Shown one piece after another: positions 27,532 through 37,900 of a stretch of DNA of 64,000 nt. The stretch lies in contig JAJQED010000017.1 of assembly GCA_021201825.1 (NCBI GenBank), positions 62,001 through 126,000 on the forward strand, written 5' to 3'. The translations under genes were made by a program, and so were the position numbers. How positions within the stretch are numbered: position 1 is the first letter of the stretch; the number at the start of each line of letters is the position of its first letter. The notes beneath the pieces were generated by a model that was not told the origin of the DNA, made no database searches, and saw only the letters and a program-made list of their open reading frames with translations. Source of the stretch: Alistipes sp. (GTDB lineage Bacteria; Bacteroidota; Bacteroidia; Bacteroidales; Rikenellaceae).

Positions 27532-28179
27532 CTAAAGGTTGTTATCCTCGTTTTCCTTGACGAAGTAGGCTACCTTTTCGAGCAGGGTCGTGATGTCGTA
27601 ATTTTCTACCACGATGCCTTTGGGGAAATTGAGCGGCTTGGAAGTGAAATTAAGAACCCCCTTTATTCCGGCGTTTATGATCGGCAGGACCACCTCGGTG
27701 GCAGTCTCGGTCGGACAGCTAAGGATAACTATATTGATATCCAGTTCCTCTACCAGCTCCTCGAAGCGGTCCATATGGAAACACGGTATGTCGTCTATAT
27801 CGGTGCCCACTTTCACCGGGTCTATATCGAACGAGGCCACGATACACAGGTTCAACCCTTTGCCGTTGAAATACTTGGTGATGGCCTGCCCCAGGTGTCC
27901 CATACCGATCACGGCAAGATGGACCGGGTTGCGGCTGTCAAGGATCGAGCTGATGAACCTGATAAGCACCTCCACGTCGTACCCTTTCTTGGTGTCGCTC
28001 GAAAACCCTATAAGCATCAGGTCCCGGCGGACCTGCACCGCCGTAATACCGTGTATCCCGGCCAGCACATGGGAAAAAACATGGGTTATACCCTGTTCGT
28101 GGCAGCTGAGCAGGGTACGCCGGTATTCGCTCAGGCGCTCGATGGTCTTCTCGGGTATATTGTTAGGAATATTGCTCAT
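27532..28179 (-). CDS. rex: Redox-sensing transcriptional repressor Rex
   Basis: 215 aa. The N-terminal winged helix includes VFSHVLAGIHGITAVQVRRDL, shortened here to its recognition part TAVQVRRDLMLIG. The C-terminal Rossmann domain has VIGMGHLGQAI for NADH binding. Rex senses the NADH/NAD ratio and represses fermentation and respiration genes when the ratio is low. It forms a two-gene operon with the RibF-like gene and is divergent from the HAD phosphatase gene. Confidence 0.94.
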   Translation of the reverse strand: MSNIPNNIPEKTIERLSEYRRTLLSCHEQGITHVFSHVLAGIHGITAVQVRRDLMLIGFSSDTKKGYDVEVLIRFISSILDSRNPVHLAVIGMGHLGQAITKYFNGKGLNLCIVASFDIDPVKVGTDIDDIPCFHMDRFEELVEELDINIVILSCPTETATEVVLPIINAGIKGVLNFTSKPLNFPKGIVVENYDITTLLEKVAYFVKENEDNNL

Positions 28180-28201
28180 CCCTTTACTTTTTATTAATAC
28201 G

Positions 28202-28209
28202 CAAAGATA
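28202..28209 (-). promoter_or_regulatory. -7 promoter element for rex
   Basis: TATCTTTG on the minus strand, 23 bases upstream of the rex ATG. Only 22 bases separate it from the divergent HAD -7 box. Confidence 0.6.
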
Positions 28210-28231
28210 AGCATATCCCGTACAAAAGGGT

Positions 28232-28239
28232 TAACTTTG
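28232..28239 (+). promoter_or_regulatory. -7 promoter element for HAD phosphatase
   Basis: TAACTTTG, 27 bases upstream of the ATG at 28267. It overlaps an earlier in-frame start candidate, which is therefore rejected. Confidence 0.55.
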
Positions 28240-28266
28240 GCGCGGATTAAATCAAGATATAAGGAT

Positions 28267-28926
28267 ATGCTCAAGGGTATAATTTTCGATATGGACGGGG
28301 TGCTGGTGGATAACCGCGACGCACACTTCCAATCTTTCCAGGAATTTTGCAGGCGTCACGGGTTCGACTGTCCGGCAGATAAGCTTCTGCCTCTGTTCGG
28401 CAAAGGCAACGAGGACATCATGCCCGGGATACTGCCGCAGGACTTTATCGACGAACACGGCCTGGAGAAGCTCTCCGCCGAGAAAGAGGCCATTTACCGG
28501 GAGATCGTAGCCGACACCATCGCCCCCGCCGACGGACTGGTGGAATTCCTGCAGGACGTTCGGGCGCATGGCATTAAGACGGCGGTAGGTTCTTCGGGGC
28601 CTACGGAAAACGTCGATTTCGTGCTCGAACGGTGCGGCATCGCCGACCGGTTCGACGCCATAGCGAACGGGGATATGGTCACCAACGCCAAACCGGACCC
28701 GGAGGTTTTCCTATTGGCCTCCCGGCTAATGGGTCTGCCGAACGAAGATACATTGGTTATCGAGGACTCTTTCGCCGGTTTCGAAGCGGCCAATAAAGCC
28801 GGTTCCAAACTTATAGGCATAGCAACAACCTACCCCATGGAACAACTGCGTACCGGCAAAACGGATATGCTGATAAACAGTTTCCGGGAGTTGGACTATA
28901 AAACTGTAGCGACTTTATGGGATTGA
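28267..28926 (+). CDS. HAD-family phosphatase, beta-phosphoglucomutase-like
   Basis: 219 aa. HAD motif I is FDMDGVLVDN, motif II VGSSGPTEN, motif III the Lys in NAKPDPEVF, and motif IV IEDSFAGFEAA. The helical cap domain lies between motif I and II. This layout suits beta-phosphoglucomutase-like phosphatases acting on sugar phosphates or related small molecules; the true substrate cannot be read off. The start ATG at 28267 was chosen because a -7 box lies just upstream. Confidence 0.88.
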   Translation: MLKGIIFDMDGVLVDNRDAHFQSFQEFCRRHGFDCPADKLLPLFGKGNEDIMPGILPQDFIDEHGLEKLSAEKEAIYREIVADTIAPADGLVEFLQDVRAHGIKTAVGSSGPTENVDFVLERCGIADRFDAIANGDMVTNAKPDPEVFLLASRLMGLPNEDTLVIEDSFAGFEAANKAGSKLIGIATTYPMEQLRTGKTDMLINSFRELDYKTVATLWD

Positions 28927-28960
28927 CCCGGCTATAGTCCGGAAATCTATTAAATTTTAC

Positions 28961-28990
28961 AAGACCCCCTCCTACCCGAGGGGGTCTTTT
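28961..28990 (+). terminator. Terminator after HAD phosphatase
   Basis: An 11-bp stem AAGACCCCCTC/GAGGGGGTCTT around CTACCC, followed by TT. It separates this gene from glnN. Confidence 0.85.
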
Positions 28991-29002
28991 CGAAATTATA
29001 GC

Positions 29003-29010
29003 TACCTTTG
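29003..29010 (+). promoter_or_regulatory. -7 promoter element for glnN
   Basis: TACCTTTG, 21 bases upstream of the ATG. No consensus -33. Confidence 0.55.
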
Positions 29011-29031
29011 CGGGGATTAACCTGAAAAATT

Positions 29032-31218
29032 ATGTCAACACAACGATTCCAGGCGCTCGACTCGCTCAACAAACTGCAGGAAACGCCCCCGGTCATACCG
29101 CAGGGCAAGATCTCGGATTATTTCGGTGTGGATGTGTTCAGCAAGGAGCAGATGCGCCAATACCTGCCCAAAGATGTTTACGAGGGGGTAATAGCTTCTA
29201 TCGATTCCGGCAAGCGTATCGACCGCAAGATTGCCAACCAGGTTGCCAGCGGTATGAAAGCATGGGCTATGGAACGCGGTGCGACCCATTACACACACTG
29301 GTTCCAGCCCCTGAACGACTCTACGGCAGAGAAACACGACGCTTTTTTCGAACCGATAGTCGGGGGAGGATCGTTCGAGTTTTTCAGCGGGGACCTGCTC
29401 GTTCAGCAGGAGCCCGACGCATCGTCGTTCCCTAACGGCGGGCTGCGAAATACTTTCGAGGCACGGGGGTACAGCGCATGGGACCCTTCCTCGCCGGCGT
29501 TTATCGTGGATAACACCCTCTGTATCCCGAGCATTTTCGTGGCGTATACCGGGGAAGCCCTCGATTTCAAAACCCCGCTGCTCAAGTCCCTGAATGCATT
29601 GGACAAGGCGGCCGTGGAAGTCGCCCAGTATTTCGATAAGGACGTAAATAAGGTATATGCTACCCTTGGCTGGGAGCAGGAATATTTTCTGGTGGACGAA
29701 GCGCTGTATAACGCCCGTCCGGACCTGACGCAGACCGGCCGCACCCTAATGGGCCATACGGCGGCCAAGGACCAGCAGCTGGACGACCATTACTGGGGGT
29801 CCATTCCACAGCGGGTTGCCAATTTCATGAAAGATTTCGAATACCGGGCCTACCGGCTCGGCATTCCGATAAAGACGCGCCATAACGAAGTGGCACCCAA
29901 CCAGTTCGAATGCGCCCCGATGTTCGAGGAAGCCAATATCGCTGTGGACCATAACACCCTGTTGATGACCTTGATGCGGCGCACCGCAAGCAAACACCAC
30001 CTCAAAGTGCTGTTCCATGAAAAGCCTTTTATGGGAGTGAACGGTTCGGGCAAGCACTGCAACTGGTCACTGGCCACCGACACGGGTGTAAACCTCCTGG
30101 CCCCGGGCAAAACGCCCAAGACCAACATGCAGTTCCTTGCGTTTTTTGTCTGTACCCTCAAGGCCGCCAAGGACCATGGCACGCTTATGATGGCGTCCAT
30201 CGCCTCCGCTACGAACGCCCACCGACTGGGAGGACATGAGGCGCCTCCGGGAATTCTCTCGGTTTTCGCCGGTTCTACGATCAACTCGATACTTGACGAG
30301 GTCGAAAAGAGGATAAGCGACCGCAAGTTGACCCCGGACGAGAAAACGGAAATTAAGCTCGATATCGGGAAGATCCCCGAAATACTTCTCGATAACACCG
30401 ACCGCAACCGCACCTCCCCGTTCGCCTTTACAGGCAACCGGTTCGAGTTCCGGGCTACCGGGTCTTCGAGCAACTGTGCTTTACCGCTAATAGTGCTCAA
30501 CAGTGCCGTGACCGTTCAACTGCGCCGCTTCAAGGCCGAGGTCGAAAAGCTGATAGCCAAGAATGTAAAGAAAGACGAAGCGATACTTCAGGTGATCCGA
30601 AAGTTCATTATAGACTCCAAGAAGATACGATTCGAGGGGAACAATTACAGCGAGGAATGGCAGAAAGAAGCCGCCCGGCGAGGATTGCGCGGGATCACGA
30701 ACGTCCCGCAGGCGTTCAAGGAATATATGATGCCCGAGAGCATCGAGATGTTCGAGAGCGTGGGCACGCTCACCCGCACGGAACTGGCCGCCCGCTATGA
30801 GGTAAAGAACGAGACTTACCTGAAGAAAGTACAGATAGAGTCCCGTGTGATGGCCGACCTTGCAGCCAACCACATCATCCCTACGGCCATAAAATACCAG
30901 AACATCCTTATACGTAACGTCAAGGGGCTTAAGGAGATATTCGGCGAGGATTATTACGAAATGGCCAAGGAAGAGATCCGCACCATCAAGGAGATTTCGA
31001 ACCACGTGAAATATATCCGCGAGCACTCGCATATGATGGTGGAGGCAAGGAAAAAATGGAACGCGGTAGAGAGTATCATAGAGCGTGCAATGGGCTATTC
31101 GGAGGAAGTTTTGCCCTACCTGGACGATATCCGGGAACATATCGACAAACTCGAACTTATCGTAGACGACCAGCTTTGGCCGCTGCCGAAGTACCGGGAG
31201 TTAATGAGTTTCAATTAA
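29032..31218 (+). CDS. glnN: Glutamine synthetase type III
   Basis: 728 aa, the length of GSIII (type I is about 470). The catalytic region shows EQEYFLVD, the metal-binding VAPNQFECAPMFEE, and NGSGKHCNWSL. The FRATGSSSNCALP substrate loop is also present. GSIII makes glutamine from glutamate and ammonia and is typical of Bacteroidetes. There are no P-II or glutamate synthase genes next to it. It has its own promoter and terminator. Confidence 0.96.
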   Translation: MSTQRFQALDSLNKLQETPPVIPQGKISDYFGVDVFSKEQMRQYLPKDVYEGVIASIDSGKRIDRKIANQVASGMKAWAMERGATHYTHWFQPLNDSTAEKHDAFFEPIVGGGSFEFFSGDLLVQQEPDASSFPNGGLRNTFEARGYSAWDPSSPAFIVDNTLCIPSIFVAYTGEALDFKTPLLKSLNALDKAAVEVAQYFDKDVNKVYATLGWEQEYFLVDEALYNARPDLTQTGRTLMGHTAAKDQQLDDHYWGSIPQRVANFMKDFEYRAYRLGIPIKTRHNEVAPNQFECAPMFEEANIAVDHNTLLMTLMRRTASKHHLKVLFHEKPFMGVNGSGKHCNWSLATDTGVNLLAPGKTPKTNMQFLAFFVCTLKAAKDHGTLMMASIASATNAHRLGGHEAPPGILSVFAGSTINSILDEVEKRISDRKLTPDEKTEIKLDIGKIPEILLDNTDRNRTSPFAFTGNRFEFRATGSSSNCALPLIVLNSAVTVQLRRFKAEVEKLIAKNVKKDEAILQVIRKFIIDSKKIRFEGNNYSEEWQKEAARRGLRGITNVPQAFKEYMMPESIEMFESVGTLTRTELAARYEVKNETYLKKVQIESRVMADLAANHIIPTAIKYQNILIRNVKGLKEIFGEDYYEMAKEEIRTIKEISNHVKYIREHSHMMVEARKKWNAVESIIERAMGYSEEVLPYLDDIREHIDKLELIVDDQLWPLPKYRELMSFN

Positions 31219-31222
31219 TATA

Positions 31223-31262
31223 TAAACAGTTGGGCCATCCCTCGGGATGGCCCAACTGTTTA
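31223..31262. terminator. Bidirectional terminator between glnN and addB
   Basis: A perfect 18-bp stem (31223-31240 with 31245-31262) closed by the tetraloop CTCG. It lies between convergent genes and can serve both. Confidence 0.88.
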
Positions 31263-31269
31263 CAGCCTC

Positions 31270-34110
31270 CTAACGTTTGCAAATCTTACGGAAATCGCAC
31301 AATGCGCATGTTTTAACGTCTTCGCATTGGCCGAACGGGATAGACAGGTCAAACAGTTCGGACAGTTTATCGGAGAGCCTGGGTTCGAAATCTTCCCTGT
31401 GAGCATGATAGGAAGAGACCTCCCGGTTAGCCGAACGGTCTTTAAGCAGCGGCGAATAACCAGCCGTATTCAGGTTGCGGACATAATAGAGGGCGGGCTG
31501 TACATCCTTTCCCGTCGTACGCGAGATCATCAGGCCGTAAAGCATGGTTTGAAGTGCGGACGGGTTGCGGTCTTTCAGCAGGGGTGAAAACAATGCCCCA
31601 GTACCATTAAATGTAAGTTCTTCCCGGCCGGTCTTATAATCCACGACCCGGACTTTCCCGTCCGGCAAGAGGTCGATACGGTCGGCATTTCCACGGAATT
31701 TTACTTCCGCGGGCCGGCCGGCGATCCGGAAGCCGAACGCTGCGGATACGGCCTCTTCCGTTTTATCGATCCGAAATGCCGCCCCCGAGGCGTCGAACGG
31801 CAGGATACATTTGTCGATATATCGGGATATGATATCCGAGACCAGTAAGAGGTTGCCGCCGTATTCGGTTTTTTGCAGGTTGTCCCCTTTCAGGTATTCC
31901 AGCCGTACGGCCTCTTCCACGGCGTTGGATACCGATGCCGTACCGATAAGTTTTCGAATCTCCGGGCGGGGTTCCTCCACCCCGCACAGGGGGCGGAAGA
32001 GGATATCCATTGCCCTGTGCAGGATGGTCCCGAACATGGGGGCGTCGATCTCTTCACCCGGCTCTTCCTCACCTTTCAAACCCGCGATGGTATGGAAATA
32101 GAATTTCAGCGGGCATGCCACGTAGTTATTGAAAGAGGAGGGGGAAAGTTGTTTTTCCCCGGAGAGGAACATGTTCAATGTCGCGGCGGTCTCGCCGATC
32201 TTATCGACCCCGACCGGCGAAGCGCGGGATACATTGATATCGAGACCCACCGACCGATAGGTCAACCGGTGCGGCGACTCGTATTGCAACTGGTAAATGT
32301 ACCGGCTCCGTTCCCCGCTGCTTTTTTCGTCGGTTTTAGAGCTGTAAACCAAATGGATATTCTCGGCCCGTTGAAGCAACCTGTAAAAATAATAGGCGTA
32401 AACGCCCTCATGGTGTGCCGGAGTGGGCAGTCCGTAAGCATATCGGAGGTTGTGCGGTATAAAAGAGTAGGACGTAACCCGGTTGCCGGGGAAATTATCG
32501 TCGCTGGCAGATAGCAGGATAATGTTTTTGAAATCGAGGTTACGCGTCTCGAGTATCCCCATGACCTGTACCCCTTTCAGCGGCTCGCCCTCGAACGGGA
32601 TACGGGTATTCTGCAAGATCTTGCGCAGCAGTGATACGAATATTTTCGGAGACAGTTCCAGGTGACAAGCCAGCAAGGAGTTGGTCGTCATTCGGACGGT
32701 GTCGGCAACAAGGGCCAGATGGTCCCTGTCGGGCCCTTTGCCGTCCCCAGACAACGGGCCGGAGGAAGCAACCGACGAAAGACATTCCATTAGATATTCC
32801 GCAAACTCTTCCCACCGAGATCCGCCGTCACGTAACAACACGGACAAAGGCGTCCCAGGTCCCACGACCCCGGATATATCGGGATAAACGAACTGCCGGT
32901 TGTGGATAAATTCGGCGACCCGTATAGCCCCGTCTAATCCGACAACGAACGGATGGGACATAAGACCTGCCAGGTCCGCATACCTGTAAAGCGGCTTATC
33001 GGCTTTGACCCGTTTGCGTGCCTGCATTTCGGCCAGCCTTTCGAAGAGGGTATAAGCCGCCGTAAGCTTCAGCGGGTACCCCATCGTAACGTTTATATCC
33101 CGAATCCCGCCCGGGATCGAAGATAGTACGGGCAGCATGAGGTTCTCGTCGGTCAGCACTACGGCCGTTTCCTTATCCACCGTTCTACCATCCTTGCATA
33201 AGTCACTCAATACCTGCCCGGTATATTTGCACTGCAAGCTGTCCGACGGGGTGGAGACCACGTGTATCTTTTTCGGGCGTGAAAAATTATCCGTCGGCCC
33301 CAGAACCTTACCCGGGAACCGACTTATGTTTTCCCGGATGAACAACCCGGCTTCCTGCTCCCGGTCCCCGGTATAATAATCGTCGTAGTCCCAGAAAAAT
33401 TCCGCCCGCCCGTCGGCCGCAAGGTATTTGAACAGCACCTTTTCGCACTCGGAAAGGGCATTGAACCCCGCGAAAACATATCTCGTTTTATCTTCAGGCA
33501 GCTTTCTGGCGCGTATGTTTTCGGCCGCCTGCCGGTATACCATGCCGCCATAACCAGTTCCTTTAGCAGACAATACAGACCGGTAATTACGGTAAATATC
33601 ATGCAGGGTTGTCCAAATATCCAGGAATTTGCGCTTCTCGCCCGAATACCCGTCTTCATGGCCGAAGCTGCGCCAGAAGCGTGAGATGATCTGTGCCTGC
33701 TCCGGGGTTAGGTAGGAGTTGTCCTGCTCTATCTCCTTAAGTTCCGCCACGTTACGAAACAGCATACCGGCATCTATTAGGTATTTGTCTATAGAATCGA
33801 AATCAGAGAGGAGCATTTCGCCCCAGTAATAGAAAGAGTCGAAAGATTCCCGGTGGAACCCGGAATATACCTTATAGAGGTCCGCTACCAGTGGTATCTT
33901 CTCCCCGCACCGCAACCCGGAATATAGTTGCATCACCTGGTCGACCGTACCGAATTCCGGCTGCCACAGGGGTTTGCCGGCATAAGAGGCCAGGGCATCG
34001 GTAAAGAAAAGTCCCGCCCGGCGGCTGGGAAATATAATACAAAGGGACGATATATCGTCCCCGTACCTGTCGTATAGTTCCTCCGCAAGGAGCGAAACGA
34101 ACGGTTTCAT
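31270..34110 (-). CDS. addB: AddB-like nuclease/inactivated helicase subunit
   Basis: 946 aa. The C-terminal PD-(D/E)xK nuclease domain has FGTILHRAMD, then FRGNADRIDLL and VRVVDYKTGREE with the catalytic Asp and Lys. Four Cys (one in NYVACPLKF, three in CEDVKTCALCDFRKIC) fit the iron-sulfur staple of AddB. The N-terminal part resembles a helicase without a good Walker A. With AddA it processes double-strand ends for recombination. The start is the ATG at 34110, which overlaps the DUF2807 stop as TGATG, implying coupled translation. Confidence 0.87.
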   Translation of the reverse strand: MKPFVSLLAEELYDRYGDDISSLCIIFPSRRAGLFFTDALASYAGKPLWQPEFGTVDQVMQLYSGLRCGEKIPLVADLYKVYSGFHRESFDSFYYWGEMLLSDFDSIDKYLIDAGMLFRNVAELKEIEQDNSYLTPEQAQIISRFWRSFGHEDGYSGEKRKFLDIWTTLHDIYRNYRSVLSAKGTGYGGMVYRQAAENIRARKLPEDKTRYVFAGFNALSECEKVLFKYLAADGRAEFFWDYDDYYTGDREQEAGLFIRENISRFPGKVLGPTDNFSRPKKIHVVSTPSDSLQCKYTGQVLSDLCKDGRTVDKETAVVLTDENLMLPVLSSIPGGIRDINVTMGYPLKLTAAYTLFERLAEMQARKRVKADKPLYRYADLAGLMSHPFVVGLDGAIRVAEFIHNRQFVYPDISGVVGPGTPLSVLLRDGGSRWEEFAEYLMECLSSVASSGPLSGDGKGPDRDHLALVADTVRMTTNSLLACHLELSPKIFVSLLRKILQNTRIPFEGEPLKGVQVMGILETRNLDFKNIILLSASDDNFPGNRVTSYSFIPHNLRYAYGLPTPAHHEGVYAYYFYRLLQRAENIHLVYSSKTDEKSSGERSRYIYQLQYESPHRLTYRSVGLDINVSRASPVGVDKIGETAATLNMFLSGEKQLSPSSFNNYVACPLKFYFHTIAGLKGEEEPGEEIDAPMFGTILHRAMDILFRPLCGVEEPRPEIRKLIGTASVSNAVEEAVRLEYLKGDNLQKTEYGGNLLLVSDIISRYIDKCILPFDASGAAFRIDKTEEAVSAAFGFRIAGRPAEVKFRGNADRIDLLPDGKVRVVDYKTGREELTFNGTGALFSPLLKDRNPSALQTMLYGLMISRTTGKDVQPALYYVRNLNTAGYSPLLKDRSANREVSSYHAHREDFEPRLSDKLSELFDLSIPFGQCEDVKTCALCDFRKICKR

Positions 34111-34817
34111 CAATCGCCTATATTCAGGATGCTGGAACCGAACATACCGGAACTCATGCGTGAGGTCTTGTCCCTCATTATATCCGGCTGGCCCTTGTAG
34201 AATATCGTAGAAGAAGTTTTGGCGTTGGCCACAAGGCGTTCCTCCACCGAAATATAAATTTCGGCACCCGTTGCCGCATCCACTTCGGCCGACATTACGT
34301 CCATTCCCCGGGCATCTACCTTGCTTTTTTCGGTAGCCGACATGGTTAGGTAGCGAACGTCGCCGGTAAACAGGGCGGCAGAATTACCCGACACGGACAC
34401 CGTAAGGTCCATAACGTCGAATTCCACGGAAACCGTGGCCCCCGCATTGGCCGAAAACGAGAATATGTTACCCGTAAGGGGTTCGGCAGAAGTGAATTCG
34501 CTCCCCGAAACCGACACGGAACTGAGCCCGTCCACATAATGCACCTTAACGTCCGCATGGCCCCGGCCTTTCGGTCCGGAATTGAGCTCCACCGTAAGCA
34601 CCCCGTTCTTGACGATCCATTTCAGTTTGGTGATATCCACGTCGGTCAGGACGATCTCGATCTGGCAGGCGTCGGACTTTATAAGCTCCGCCGTAATGTT
34701 GCCCGAGAAAGCCACGGCGTTGAAGCCGTCCACATTTTCACTGAATATGGTTTGCTGCGCTACCAGTGCGGAAAGCGAAAAGATTGTCGATAGGGCCAGC
34801 AGCATTATTTTTTTCAT
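34110..34817 (-). CDS. DUF2807 (GIN-domain) secreted protein
   Basis: 235 aa. A signal peptide (MKKIMLLALSTIFSLSALVAQ) precedes a right-handed beta-helix-like domain with alternating short strands and many Ser/Val/Ala, as in the DUF2807 auto-transporter-adhesin head family (FNAVAFSGNITAEL, LSSVSVSGSEFTS). These are exported proteins of unknown function. It is the first gene of a leftward pair with addB and is divergent from addA, an unusual neighbour for a DNA-repair gene. Confidence 0.85.
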   Translation of the reverse strand: MKKIMLLALSTIFSLSALVAQQTIFSENVDGFNAVAFSGNITAELIKSDACQIEIVLTDVDITKLKWIVKNGVLTVELNSGPKGRGHADVKVHYVDGLSSVSVSGSEFTSAEPLTGNIFSFSANAGATVSVEFDVMDLTVSVSGNSAALFTGDVRYLTMSATEKSKVDARGMDVMSAEVDAATGAEIYISVEERLVANAKTSSTIFYKGQPDIMRDKTSRMSSGMFGSSILNIGD

Positions 34818-34894
34818 AACTCGCATAGTTTCGGTTTAAACCGCAAGATATATATTTTTTGCTAAAGGTGTCCACCCTTTTTTCCGATAATTTA

Positions 34895-34902
34895 TACCTT
34901 TG
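34895..34902 (+). promoter_or_regulatory. -7 promoter element for addA
   Basis: TACCTTTG. It lies downstream of the earliest in-frame ATG at 34859, so that ATG cannot be the start. Confidence 0.55.
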
Positions 34903-34939
34903 GATATTATTGGGTATTCTCCGTCAACAACGTAATCCA

Positions 34940-37900
34940 TTGGGAAAAGTCAGCGTTATAAAAGCATCGGCCGGGTCTGGAAAGACGTTCAGGCTGGCCT
35001 ACGAATATATTTACCGGGTTGTTTGCGAACCGCACAAATACCGGTGTATCCTCGCCGTCACGTTCACCAACAAGGCCACCGAGGAGATGAAGCGCCGTAT
35101 TCTCTCCGAACTGGACCGGCTGGCTCGGGGAACTGATACACCCTATATGGCAATGCTCACCGGGCAGACCGGCTATTCCCGCGAACAGGTCTCCAAGCGG
35201 GCCATGGCCGCCCGTACAAAGATTTTGCACGATTACAGCCGGTTCGCCGTGCTTACCATCGACAAATTTTTCCAGCGCATAATCCGTTCGTTCGTCAAGG
35301 AACTGGGGATCGACCTGAATTTCAATCTCGAACTGCAAACCGACAGCCTTGTCTCGAAGACCGCCGATGCCCTTATCGAACGGATCGGCCAGGATGAGCA
35401 ACTTCGGAAATGGATCACAGGCTACATCGAGGAACGTATAGATTCCAATATGCGCTGGGACATCAAGAGCGGGCTTGTTGCTATAGGGCAGGAACTGTTC
35501 AGGGAGAATTTCAGGAAAATTGCGGCCGGGGTGCCCGAAATGGATGTGATACGGACCGTGCTGCGAACGGCCGCCGGGAAATACAACCGTACGGTTAAGG
35601 AAATGACAGCCCATGCGGTTGAAGCCCTGGAGATAAATAGTAGTTCCGGACTGGCCCCGGAAGATTTCGTTTACGGGCGTGGGGGTGTCGGCGGCTATTT
35701 ACTGAAAGTCTCGCAGGGTCGGATAGAGGATTACGGCCCACGGGTAGAAAAAGCTCTCGAATCGGACGAGGGATGGTGTTCCAAGAAATCGGAACTACGG
35801 GAAACCATTCTCAACGTAGCCCCATATCTGCGGGAGAAATTGGCAGCCATTTGCGCGACCTACGAGAATAACCGCCGCTTTTTCGCCACGTACGAATTGC
35901 TAAGGGACGATTACCGGAGGTTTGCCCTGCTGGGGAGCCTTGCCCGGGTTATGGAGGAAATCTGCACAGAAGAGAGCATAATGCCTATTTCCGAAACCAA
36001 TAATATACTCGGCAAACTGATCTCGGGCAACGACTCGCCGTTTATTTTCGAGAAAGCGGGCAACCATTTCGACACGTTCATGATAGACGAGTTCCAGGAT
36101 ACATCTTCCATGCAGTGGGAGAATTTCAAGCCCCTGCTGCATAACGCCGTATCGCAAGCCGAGGGTTCGCCCGTACTTCTCGTCGGGGATGTTAAACAGT
36201 CCATCTACCGGTGGCGGGGCGGGGACTGGAAGATCCTTGCCGAGGGGGTCGAAATGGCTTTCGGAGACCCGGGAAGCGAAACCCTGTCCCAAAACTGGCG
36301 AAGCAGACCCGCCGTGGTCGATTTCAATAACCGGCTAATCGGCGATATTGTCGGGCATGCCGCAAAGATGATAAGTGATACATTAAGGGAGGCCCAGGCC
36401 AAAGGATTGCTCCCGGCCGGGAAACTTGCTCAGTTGAACGGATTGATAACGAATGCATACAGGGAGCATAGCCAGCAGGCATGCGGTAATAAAGAGGGCG
36501 GCTATGTGACGGTAACCTATTACGGTACGGGGGAACAGGAAGTTATACCTCCGGTTATCCGCCGGATCGAGCAGTTGCAGGACCGGGGTTTCCAGGCCGG
36601 GGATATAGCCGTGTTGGTGCGCAGGAATTCGGAGGGGGTGGAGATCGCCGATATGCTGTTAGGGCATAAGGTTGCCAATCCGGGCAGCCCGTACTGTTAC
36701 GATGTGGTTACCCAGGAGGCACTATCGATCGGTGCGTCGCCGGTGGTCAATTTCGTAATTGCCTGTTTTCGCCTTGCGCAGGGAGACGAACGGATACCGG
36801 AAAAGGTTTTCTATAACAGTTATCTCGACCGGGAATTCGGCCAGGCAGTACCTGTGCCGGAACAGGAATTTATTCGATCCCTCCGGTCCATACCGACCAT
36901 AGAGGCTTTCGACGAAACGGTTATCTTTTACGGCCTCGGCACACCGGCGAACGCGGCCTACCTCCAGGCATTGCACGACCAGATACTGGGCTGGACGGCG
37001 ACCCATGTGGGAGACACCCCTTTATTCGTAAAATGGTGGGACGAAACCGGTGCCGGGCAATCCGTAAACGTTAGCGGCAACGGGAATGCGATAACGATAG
37101 TTTCCATACATAAATCCAAAGGACTCGAATATCCGGCCGTGATCATACCCTATTGCGATTGGAGCCTGAGCCCACATCCCCGTTCGCTTATATGGTCACA
37201 CAGCGCAGACGAGGAGTTCGGCGCTTTGGGGAATGTCCCGGTGGCTTACGGGGAAAAGATGGGTCGGTCCCATTTCTCGGAGAGTTATTACGAGGAACTT
37301 GTTATGTCCGTGGTGGACAATATCAACCTGTTTTATGTCGCGGCTACACGGGCCCGGGACGAGCTCCATATCATGGTACCGGGCATACCTAAAAACCCGA
37401 TGAAAATAAGTTCGTTGATTTACACGTCGCTGGACCCGGCGGGTATGGCCGACGGATTCAACGGCGTGTCGGAAAATCTGCCGGGCGAAACGGTCATTAA
37501 ATTCGGGACGCCGGTAAATAAGGACAATCGCGGGGAATCGGAACAAGGTGAGACCGGGCTGATCCGGCTGCCTTTCGACACCCGTCCCACAAGTGGGCGC
37601 ATCAGGCAGAAACGGACCTACCGCAGGTTCGAAGAAGACGGGGTAAATCCGGCCATAACCCCGCGCGATCACGGAATACTGCTGCATAAGGTTTTCGAGA
37701 AAGCCGTAACGCGGGAGGATATAATAGCGGCGGTCCGTTCGCTGGAACTGGACGGAGTGGTGACGACCGTAGAGAAAACCAGGCTCGATGAGATGGTCCG
37801 TCAGGCATTCGAAAACCCGGTAGTTGCCGCCTGGTTCGAAAGCGACTGGCAGCATGTCTATAATGAAAGGGACATCCTGATCCCGGGAGCCAGTTCCCGC

